Assembly: GCA_028274825.1 (NCBI GenBank)
Contig: JAQCMZ010000268.1
Span: forward strand, 1-7,864
DNA from: Haloferacaceae archaeon
Lineage (GTDB): Archaea > Halobacteriota > Halobacteria > Halobacteriales > Haloferacaceae
DNA: 7,864 bases
Reading direction: 5' to 3'
Shown: positions 1-5,259 of the stretch, in pieces
How positions within the stretch are numbered: the stretch's first letter is position 1
How the letters are laid out: every line of letters begins with the position of its first letter
Position numbers and translations under genes: made by a program
Notes under the pieces: generated by a model
What the model was told of the DNA's origin: nothing
The model's input: only the letters and a program-made list of their open reading frames with translations
Databases searched by the model: none

Positions 1-1150
1 CACCCCGCACCGACCACACTTCCACAACCCCCGCTCCACACGACTGTCACCGTCTTCGAAGCCGCACACGCTACACGCACTAGACGTCCCCCGTTCGTCT
101 CTCTGCTCAACTTCGATTTCCCTCTCACGGGCTGTGTACTCGAGCAGGTTCATCGTCCGCTTGGACGCCCAGTTGTCCAGTCGTTTGTTGCCGTGGCGAC
201 CCCAGTCTGACTCGTCCACACCACTGGGGTCTCCAATGACGAGCGTGCCTACCTCGTGCGAGACACACCGTTCCACGATGTCTGTCCTCAAAGCGTGCAG
301 GAAGTGTTTTCCGTCGGGACAGCTTTCTCCGCGCCCACTTCGCCTTTTGTGAGGCCGTTCTCGCCTTCAGATTGGTACTTCTCACGGGTGAAGTAGTGTT
401 TGTCTTCGCGGAGTCGGTTGCCCGGATACACCACGGCGTCGTTGGGAAACGCGACCGCCGCTGGGTTGCAGATGCCGAGGTCTACTCCGACAACGTTGTC
501 ACCGGGCGACTCAGCGGCGATTGTGTGTTCACACACAACGTGTAACTCCCAGCGTCCCTCGCGTGACTGCCAGACAGCACGGACTTGCTGAATGGTTTCC
601 AACGCGACCTCGGGCGGGGCGTCGTACTCTGCGAGGATGTACTCGGGGCACGAGGTGAGGAGTTGTGATTCGCACCTTTCGACAACCGAAGCCGGCTGTT
701 CTGAGAGTCGTGGCGAATAGCTGAGGGTTTCCACGTTACCGTACTGCGAGGGTGTTCCTCGTGGACTCTGTTTCCATCTGCGTCGGAGTAGTTCTGCTTG
801 CGGTAGCCGGGTGGGTTATCCCGATCATCGGCAGACCCGAACCAGGAACTGTCGTCTTCAGAAAGCTCTTCGAGACCGTTCTGACTGGACTGGCTGTGTA
901 GTCCGTCGTATGTGGGATGGTCCTTCAGTTCGTGTTTCAGGGCTGCTTCGTCGGGGATTTCACCGGTCTCGTCCCAGACTTGTTGGGCGTGGGAGTTGGC
1001 GACGTCGTGAGACTATGTCTCACGGGCTCTCAGACGCTGTCTGAGAACGTTCCAGAGTGTGGATGCAGACCACGCGTGATTGTCGATCGCCTCCTTCACT
1101 TGTGAGTGGTTGGTGAGGCGACAGACGTGTGTGCGGTGCGTGGTTTCCAT
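1..1150 (-). pseudogene. tnpB: Decayed IS1341-type TnpB (RNA-guided nuclease family), C-terminus beyond window
   Basis: This is a broken tnpB gene of a haloarchaeal IS200/IS605 (IS1341-type) element. It starts at ATG 1150-1148 (METTHRTHVCRLTNHS). Joining frames gives the family order: an N-terminal part with LHSQSSQ and NPPGYRKQN, HEEHPRSTVTWK, then RuvC-I GVDLGICNPAAVAF, YPGNRLREDKHYFTREKY, ARRKLSRRKT, HFLHALRTDIVERC, VIGDPSG, and a zinc finger CSVCG...CGRCG at the left edge. Lesions seen are an in-frame TAG at 1013-1015, a -1 shift at the G run 645-648, a shift near 351-354 and another near 307-310. The last catalytic Asp and the tail (about 40 residues) lie outside the window. Intact TnpB cuts DNA guided by an RNA from its own 3' end; this copy cannot make a full protein. 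An Asp stands where ISDra2 TnpB has its second acidic Glu, but I recall GDL in haloarchaeal homologues, so I do not count it as damage. Confidence 0.9.
1007..1046. repeat. Two adjacent small palindromes inside the tnpB pseudogene
   Basis: Two perfect inverted repeats sit side by side. The first has 7-base arms, GTGAGAC (1007-1013) and GTCTCAC (1017-1023), with a TAT loop. The second has 8-base arms, TCTCAGAC (1028-1035) and GTCTGAGA (1039-1046), with a GCT loop. On the minus strand they encode a stretch between LWNV and QQVWDETG that appears longer than in remembered family members, and the premature TAG lies in the first one. They may be a small inserted sequence, but this is inference. Confidence 0.55.
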
Positions 1151-1221
1151 CCGATATCTGCTCTTATGAGACTGACCAGTGTATGAGCAACAGAATATCC
1201 AGACGGGCGTATTCGTTCCGA

Positions 1222-1382
1222 GATGAGAACATCCGCCTCGACATCAACCAACGTAACTCCGAGTCCACGCCCAGTTTGGGCGAGGAGAGGAGCCCGGCTG
1301 GTTGGCACAGCCGTTAGTCTCCCTTGATGACCTCTCCCGCGGATTCCAAGCTCGGACAAAGGTGGTGGGCTGCAACCCATAA
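1222..1382 (+). pseudogene. tnpB: C-terminal remnant of a second TnpB
   Basis: Only the tail of a TnpB is present. The first frame reads DENIRLDINQRNSESTPSLG up to ERSPA. One base appears lost near 1297, and the next frame reads WLAQPLVSLDDLSRGFQ and ends VVGCNP, with TAA at 1380-1382. The ENIR and WLAQP blocks are typical of the end of haloarchaeal IS1341-type TnpB, just after the zinc finger. The RuvC domain is absent. Upstream sequence runs directly into the leader of the opposite-strand tnpB, so the rest of this gene was either deleted or separated by insertion of that element. The structured right end of the same element follows immediately. Family assignment is fairly secure because the tail, the stop and the 3' stem-loops occur in the expected order. 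Confidence 0.75.
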
Positions 1383-1479
1383 TCTCCCAACCGCGGTCGG
1401 GATTCCTCCGTCGCCAGACGCAGTCTGGCGGGCAGTCACGCGGAGCGTGACGACGCCTTCAGCCGGAGAAGGATGTCAA
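1383..1479 (+). ncRNA. Right end of the IS1341-type element, omega-RNA (guide RNA) scaffold region
   Basis: Three stem-loops follow the tnpB stop: CGCCAGAC/GTCTGGCG (1412-1419, 1423-1430, GCA loop), GTCACGC/GCGTGAC (1435-1441, 1445-1451, GGA loop) and CCTTC/GAAGG (1456-1460, 1468-1472). The block ends GGATGTCAA, and TCAA at 1476-1479 matches the right-end cleavage tetramer known for IS608. In IS200/IS605 elements this part both ends the transposon and forms the scaffold of the RNA that guides TnpB, with the guide read from the flanking DNA. Here the flank is the interrupted cassette gene. Expression of the RNA is inferred, not shown. Confidence 0.65.
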
Positions 1480-1774
1480 GATTGTTGGGGTGGCAATCGC
1501 ATCGACACTCCCACGAGTTGTTCGTGTGATACTGCTCGGTGTAATGGATGCTGAAATTATCGGTTTCGAACCACCGAGTCCGGAGCGACGCACGTGTGAC
1601 TCCACGAGGGAAGCATCCGAGGTCATGATCAGCAACGACAGCATTTGGTGCATACGCAGGCCGTGTTTGGATACTACCGAATCGAGTACTTCGGATCAGG
1701 TGAGCGGCAATTCGGTCGAGAACTGCAGCATCGATTGGACCGGTACTGAATGAATCGCCCGGTTGGTCAGACAT
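1480..1774 (-). pseudogene. Cassette A partner protein, truncated by insertion sequence
   Basis: The gene starts at ATG 1774-1772 (MSDQPGDSFSTGP) and overlaps the end of the regulator gene by 8 bases, so the two were probably translated together. The visible 98 codons hold a helical-looking N-terminal part (AAVLDRIAAHLIRSTRF) and a strand-rich core, RTRWFETDNFSIHYTEQYH, followed by ECRCDCHPNN. There the insertion-sequence end at TCAA (1476-1479) cuts it off, and the frame then runs into element sequence until a stop at 1436. Family members I remember continue after H-P-N with a histidine/proline block like the HPPPDA in the second cassette. The core resembles the second partner (RWTTEGDYAFYYTD). 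Its function is unknown; a TumE/DUF6516-like toxin is possible from the H-rich end and the pairing with an HTH protein. Cys replaces the Trp and Arg I recall in the CRWDRHP block. Confidence 0.7.
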
Positions 1775-2363
1775 CAATGTGACTGGGAGTGCTATCAGAG
1801 ACAGGCTCGTCACGTCTCGCCGCGTCGAGGAGTGCTGCGCGCTGTTCAAGCGTTTTCCACTCAGAAAGCGCCTCCCACGCGTCTTCAGTCGACATGTGCT
1901 GACTGGCGTCGATGAGAGAGATGTCGTTCGGATCGTCCGCGTCGAATTGCGCGCTGTACGTCTCGATTTCATCGAGCGTGTCTGCGAGTCGGTCGACGAT
2001 TTCTCGGTTGGAGTATTTGTCTTGGATGCAGTCAATACGTCGCCACTGAAAATACGCGTCGTTGCGCTCGTACCGGACGGGCCGACCATCCTGGCGATGC
2101 ACCATGCCCATCTGGTCGGACCATGCGAGATAGTCTCGAGCGGTCTCGGTACCGCAGTCAGCGAGATTAGCGATATTGGAAATCTTCGTCGGGGTTCGGA
2201 GCCCAGTGATGACATCAAGCAGCCGTTCGCGGATCGGTCCGTCTTTGAATCGCGTGTCAGGTGATTCAACGTCGGTGAGGTCTGGCGAGGATTCATCACC
2301 GTCGCGCGCCTCCTCTGGGATATCCGTCAGATCCATTTCCTCTGGGATATCCGTCAGATCCAT
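1767..2363 (-). CDS. Winged-helix regulator of cassette A (DUF7342-like)
   Basis: A 198-residue acidic protein and probable DNA-binding regulator. Residues 45-90 form a winged helix-turn-helix: IRERLLDVITGL, then ISNIANLADCGTETARDYLA as the recognition helix region, then MGMVHRQDGRPVRYERNDAYF as the wing. A helical region follows (DKYSNREIVDRLADTLDEIE), and near the end is AWEALSEWKTLEQRAALLD. This layout fits a haloarchaeal family I recall as DUF7342. It overlaps the partner gene by 8 bases (ATGTCTGA), which suggests coupling. The plus-strand cassette encodes a relative of almost the same restored length (196 residues) that shares the E-W-K-T block apart from a stop codon at the Trp. Two in-frame ATGs (2363 and 2336) lie in a tandem repeat; I chose the upstream one, but the second is equally possible. 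No Shine-Dalgarno motif is visible. It may repress its own operon or act as an antitoxin, both inferred. Confidence 0.85.
   Translation of the reverse strand: MDLTDIPEEMDLTDIPEEARDGDESSPDLTDVESPDTRFKDGPIRERLLDVITGLRTPTKISNIANLADCGTETARDYLAWSDQMGMVHRQDGRPVRYERNDAYFQWRRIDCIQDKYSNREIVDRLADTLDEIETYSAQFDADDPNDISLIDASQHMSTEDAWEALSEWKTLEQRAALLDAARRDEPVSDSTPSHIDV
2310..2363 (-). repeat. Tandem 27-base duplication covering the start codon of regulator A
   Basis: Two adjacent 27-base units (2337-2363 and 2310-2336) are identical except at their last coding base (GAA versus GAG). Each encodes MDLTDIPEE, so the gene has two in-frame ATG codons and the protein begins with the same nonapeptide twice. The unit is a whole number of codons and keeps the frame. 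Confidence 0.95.
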
Positions 2364-2784
2364 TTGTATTACCTCGTTACGTTGTCTTTTGAATCTGATA
2401 CGATGTATATCTGTGCTACGCAGAATGAATTCTGTTTCAATTAGTTCCGGTGGTTCACAGCCGGTACTAGGCGACTGTCCTGGATAATTGACTCTGGATA
2501 GGTTTCCTGTCTGAGCTGACTCTATCCTCTATTGTGGATTCATAAGTTCACACACATGGAGATGATACCACTGGATGTGTGACGGCACTGTGAGCTAATT
2601 TTCACCGGAACGGATGATCTTGCGGTGGCCGGCATTGGTCGCACATCGTACTCGCTACCACGGCTGGCGCTGGTGACGCGTTGCTGGTGACTCGCACACG
2701 TGTCAGTCGCGCCCTCGAGACGCGTGCCTAACCCACACCTACGAAGCGTGTGCCGAGGAACCCGGCGCGTGCCAGTTCGCTCAG
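2364..2784. other. Gene-poor stretch between regulator A and the hsp20 region
   Basis: I see no convincing gene on either strand. The regulator A promoter should lie at its left edge: on the minus strand an A-rich stretch (2386-2394) is centred about 27 bases before the first ATG, though it is a poor TATA match. A short inverted repeat, GGATAG near 2498 and CTATCC near 2522, and an imperfect pair around CACACAT/ATGTGTG (2552-2582) are present. The right part is GC-rich without a coherent reading frame. Confidence 0.5.
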
Positions 2785-2901
2785 ATGTCTACTCCTCTCG
2801 AAGACCTCTCGAAGACGGCGCTAACTCGATTAGGTGCCCTGGAGCGCGACTCCTGTTCGTATCCGTTTGACCGAGAACTCGTCAAAGGAGCTAGCACGTG
2901 A
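2785..2901 (+). CDS. Possible 38-residue small protein
   Basis: A short frame reads MSTPLEDLSKTALTRLGALE and on to VKGAST, with TGA at 2899-2901. Its composition is plausible for a haloarchaeal protein and a T-rich stretch (CTCTTTTT, 2902-2909) follows the stop. It is not recognised. It could equally be the start of a decayed gene or a chance frame; no Shine-Dalgarno motif or clear TATA box was found. Confidence 0.2.
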   Translation: MSTPLEDLSKTALTRLGALERDSCSYPFDRELVKGAST

Positions 2902-2983
2902 TCTCTTTTTGATACGTTGACTCCCTGCGGATCTGACGCGTAGGCGGTGGGTGAAATAGTGCGAGTCAAACCACTGCGCCGAA

Positions 2984-2992
2984 GGCTTATGA
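2984..2992 (+). promoter_or_regulatory. TATA-like box for hsp20
   Basis: GCTTATGA is centred about 27 bases before ATG 3016 and preceded by CGAA, which fits a haloarchaeal BRE/TATA arrangement for a leaderless transcript. No Shine-Dalgarno motif precedes the ATG, which supports this start. Confidence 0.5.
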
Positions 2993-3015
2993 GCGTACCT
3001 CCCGTCTGTACTGTA

Positions 3016-3369
3016 ATGAGACGGAACTCGGACGATGACGAGAACCCGTTCGGTGGTGGCTTTGGTGGAATCGAGGATCTGCTGGCTGGGATGACCGGTG
3101 GCGACGAAGCGCCCGTTGATGTGCACAAGTATGACGATGAGATCCGAGTCGTTGCTGATCTCCCTGACACTACGTCGGAAGATGTCGAGATCCAGTGTAA
3201 TGGGCGTACCGTAGCGATCTACGCTGTCGTTGAACCTCGTCCGTTCATGACGCGTGTGGACCTGCCGGCGTACGTTGACGACCAATCCGCACAGCGGAAC
3301 CTCAATAATGGAATTCTTGAAATAACGTTCGACCGCGACACCGATCCCGCAAATATTGGGTTCCACTAG
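3016..3369 (+). CDS. Hsp20/alpha-crystallin family small heat-shock protein
   Basis: A 117-residue protein of the small heat-shock family, ATP-independent chaperones that hold unfolding proteins in the cytoplasm. It starts MRRNSDDDENPFGGGFGG, a short Gly/Phe-rich arm typical of haloarchaeal Hsp20. The alpha-crystallin core follows from about residue 33: APVDVHKYDDEIRVVADLP, TSEDVEIQCNGRTVAIYA, MTRVDLPAYVD, and NNGILEITFDR as the family's GxL-type strand. The C-terminus is short, with no clear I-x-I motif. The frame is open upstream to 2947, but that extension (MGEIVRVKPLRRR...) is basic and unlike the family, and the TATA-like box fits ATG 3016. GvpH-like proteins share this fold, but no gas-vesicle genes are nearby. 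It appears monocistronic, with a hairpin just after the stop. Confidence 0.9.
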   Translation: MRRNSDDDENPFGGGFGGIEDLLAGMTGGDEAPVDVHKYDDEIRVVADLPDTTSEDVEIQCNGRTVAIYAVVEPRPFMTRVDLPAYVDDQSAQRNLNNGILEITFDRDTDPANIGFH

Positions 3370-3383
3370 GGAACGATACACGA

Positions 3384-3407
3384 ACCGCCCCCCGTTCGTG
3401 GGGCGGT
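3384..3407 (+). terminator. GC-rich hairpin after hsp20
   Basis: ACCGCCCC (3384-3391) pairs perfectly with GGGGCGGT (3400-3407) around an 8-base loop, 14 bases after the hsp20 stop. There is no T-run behind it, so a role in RNA 3'-end stability or termination is inferred from position only. Confidence 0.45.
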
Positions 3408-3409
3408 CG

Positions 3410-3616
3410 ACGCGAATAATTGAGCAACTTCCTGGAACCAACCGGTGAGAAATCAGCAGTTCTGCTATACCGCGCAGTTGGTCGTCACGGTTCAGCGGGA
3501 CAGCGTCTCGAAACGCAGCGCACACCGACCGTCGGATACGCGTCGCTGCGCCTCCCCTGCCGCCTTGGCGTCATCCGCGATTAAGAGATAGGTGCTGCCG
3601 GGTTGTCAATGCCGTT
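3410..3616. other. Stretch without a recognised gene
   Basis: No gene is recognised. On the minus strand a short frame (3492-3606) reads GSTYLLIADDAKAAGEAQRR and stops soon after; it looks like part of a coding sequence but has no start codon of its own and a stop just upstream. It could be a remnant of a lost gene. Confidence 0.3.
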
Positions 3617-3939
3617 CTATCCACGACGGGACGTGATCACTGGCCCGAGAGATATCATCGGGACCGACCGGCCACCCATCAGACGATAGTCATTTCTAGG
3701 CTCTGCCGTATCGTCGACGATACCGCACTCACACAGCGCCTGGATAGAGTTTCGTCCGATATGTGTCGAGAAATCGATATCAGGATTAACGCCGATCTCG
3801 GCCGTCGTCTCGTTGTCACTATCGGAAATCGCCCCCGCCGGGTCGTGCCGGGGACACTCAACCCAGCTGTGACTGCCGAGGGAAACTCTGCGACGAGTTC
3901 GACGGCGGTCCCAGGTTGACCTCCAGTGCTGAATTCGCA
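3617..3939 (-). pseudogene. Possible decayed coding region, unknown function
   Basis: Two minus-strand frames look coding in succession. The first, open from 3939, reads STGGQPGTAVELVAEFPSAV and TAGLSVPGT. After an apparent one-base loss near 3850 the second reads ISDSDNETTAEIGVNPDIDF, STHIGRNSIQALCECGIVDD and EPRNDYRLMGG, ending at TAG 3617-3619. The second part is acidic, has G/C-rich third codon positions and resembles the end of a winged-helix protein (IQALCECGIVDD as a helix, NDYRL as a wing strand). There is no clear start codon, and a stop lies just upstream. I do not recognise the family; it could be a remnant or a chance pair of frames. Confidence 0.3.
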
Positions 3940-3954
3940 TCACAGTAATCAGAA

Positions 3955-3962
3955 GAATATCT
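3955..3962 (+). promoter_or_regulatory. TATA-like box for cassette B
   Basis: AATATCTA lies about 30 bases before the GTG at 3989, the spacing expected for a leaderless haloarchaeal transcript. It supports the GTG start over the longer frame that opens at GTG 3926. Confidence 0.4.
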
Positions 3963-3988
3963 ACATTCCGACAGAATTAGCTCAGTCT

Positions 3989-4579
3989 GTGGATGACGGA
4001 AACCCGCCAGGAGAGTTTGCAGATGTCAACCACGCGGTGGGGCAAGAGTGGGAGTCCGAAACGACACCCTCCGAGCGCATTCGTCATATTATTGCGCATA
4101 CCTACAGCGCAGTCTCGGCTGAGTCGGTTGCTGAGGATGCACGGACGGCTCCGAAGACTGCTCGAAAGCATCTGAATACGCTCGCCGGCGAGGGATTTGT
4201 CGAGACGACTCCCGGGGAACACGGCGGCACGCAACATCGTCGCTCATCCGAATTGCTCGTCGTTGAGCAGGCTGCCGACATCCTCGAGCGGGTCTCGACT
4301 GACGAACTTGTCATGCGAATTCAGGAAATGCGTGAGCAACTCACTGCCTATCAGTCCGCGTTCAGTGCAGACTCACCTGAAGAGTGGGTCGTCGATCAGA
4401 CAAATCAGACACTCGCCGGGATTGAACATCAACAGAGCGAGACAGACCCAGCGACAATTCGTGAGTGAAAGACAATCCGTCGGAATCTCGCGTTCGCGAA
4501 CGCCGCGCTCTCGATCAGCAATGCCGAGCAGTATGTCGACACTGACGGTCGGTCACCCGACGATAATGTCGCTCCCTGA
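3989..4579 (+). pseudogene. Winged-helix regulator of cassette B (DUF7342-like), interrupted by TGA
   Basis: A relative of regulator A. From GTG 3989 it reads VDDGNPPGEFADVNHAVGQE, ETTPSERIRHIIAHTYS, then the helix-turn-helix AESVAEDARTAPKTARKHL with the wing GFVETTPGEHGGTQHRR (residues 41-88). A helical region follows, LVVEQAADILERVSTDEL and MRIQEMREQLTAYQ. At codon 160 the frame hits TGA (4466-4468), then continues in phase as KTIRRNLAFANAALSISNAE and ends at TGA 4577-4579, three bases before the partner gene. Regulator A has EWKT at the matching place, so the stop almost certainly replaces a Trp codon (TGG to TGA). The product is either a 159-residue protein lacking its last 36 residues or inactive. 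The earlier GTG at 3926 would add an atypical 21-residue leader and lies before the TATA-like box. Confidence 0.8.
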
Positions 4580-4582
4580 CTG

Positions 4583-5064
4583 ATGTCAGATTCGTTTGAG
4601 CAAGCGGAATCCCACACGCTTCGTGGGGCCATCGACCGTCCAGCGTTGCTCACAATCCGCGGCATTATCGAGGGGATGGAGCCGCTCGCGATGCCCGGAC
4701 TCGACGACTATCTGAATCCATCCATTCTCGAAGTCACACTTGAGGATGGGCTGTGTGAGGCTGAGGAAGCCACACTCGAGATTCGGTGGACGACGGAGGG
4801 CGATTACGCCTTTTACTACACAGACACGGACGCAGTGAATCTTCGCTGGAAAACCACGTTCACGGGGGAGACTACGTTCACGCGCCCGGATCAGAACAGT
4901 ATCATCCACCGCCCGATGCGAGTTCAGACCCGGGTAGGGTCGAAGCGTCTTGTATCTCACAGTCTCCCGAAGCGCTGGTCACTCGTGTTGTTCTCACACT
5001 CTGGTGGGTCGCGTACCACACAAACTCGTATGAACCACTCAACGCGGGACAGAATCCCCCGTAG
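4583..5064 (+). pseudogene. Cassette B partner protein with a one-base deletion
   Basis: The gene starts at ATG 4583, three bases after the restored end of regulator B. The first frame reads MSDSFEQAESHTLRGAIDRP, LNPSILEVTLEDG, EATLEIRWTTEGDYAFYYTD and AVNLRW. At the four-A run 4850-4853 it goes out of frame. One more A gives NLRWKNHVHGGDYVHAPG, then EQYHPPPDASS, EASCISQSPEALVTR and YHTNSYEPLNAGQNPP, with TAG at 5062-5064, about 160 residues in all. As written, the first frame runs to 5071 with an unrelated basic tail. The R-W-x-x-E core matches the cassette A partner. The function is not known; the H-P-P-P-D-A block and pairing with an HTH gene recall TumE/DUF6516-like toxins, which is inference. 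I am confident of the frame restoration and unsure of the function. Confidence 0.75.
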
Positions 5065-5107
5065 GTTGTGATGTCCTCTTCTGCTTGACTTTCTCGCACC
5101 ACGTTAC

Positions 5108-5122
5108 CGGGGGATTTCCCCG
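5108..5122. terminator. Hairpin between the convergent cassette B and orc genes
   Basis: CGGGG (5108-5112) and CCCCG (5118-5122) pair around a GATTT loop, with CCAC/GTGG just outside able to extend the stem after a small bulge. It lies between two converging genes (stops at 5062-5064 and 5260-5262), a usual place for a bidirectional terminator. There is no T-run, so the call rests on position and symmetry. Confidence 0.3.
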
Positions 5123-5186
5123 TGGATGATCCAGACAGGCTGATTACCCTAGTTGTGAACGTGCGGGTTCGCTGATGCTGATCTCC

Positions 5187-5217
5187 ACACACCCACCCCA
5201 CCGCTTCCGCTGTTATT
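5187..5217 (+). repeat. Origin-type repeat (ORB-like) downstream of orc1/cdc6
   Basis: A copy of the repeat found upstream of the initiator gene, with the TTCCGCTGTTA core at 5205-5215 and a C/A-rich arm (CACCCACCCCACC) before it. It lies 43 bases beyond the 3' end of the initiator gene, in the same orientation as the copy at 6521-6544. It may be a further Orc1/Cdc6 binding site on the other side of the gene. Confidence 0.65.
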
Positions 5218-5259
5218 CCAGAACAGGCCCGTGGAGTGTGGAGACAGGAGAGCCGAGAG

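Noticed and set aside
125..385. Minus-strand frame of 86 codons as a separate gene
   Set aside because: Only the short ARRKLSRRKT part belongs to TnpB; the rest is a shifted reading of the same pseudogene.
1412..1451. Two stem-loops as a CRISPR-like array
   Set aside because: The stems differ in sequence and there are no regularly spaced identical repeats; they fit an insertion-sequence right end.
1436..2299. Long minus-strand frame of 287 codons
   Set aside because: Only its last third, from ATG 1774 down to the insertion-sequence junction at 1480, is a real gene. The upstream part is antisense-free but out of frame with regulator A, which has the better composition and the winged-helix motifs.
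2830..3525. Minus-strand frame of 231 codons opposite hsp20
   Set aside because: It lies mostly opposite the clear Hsp20 gene, and its translation has no recognisable motif.
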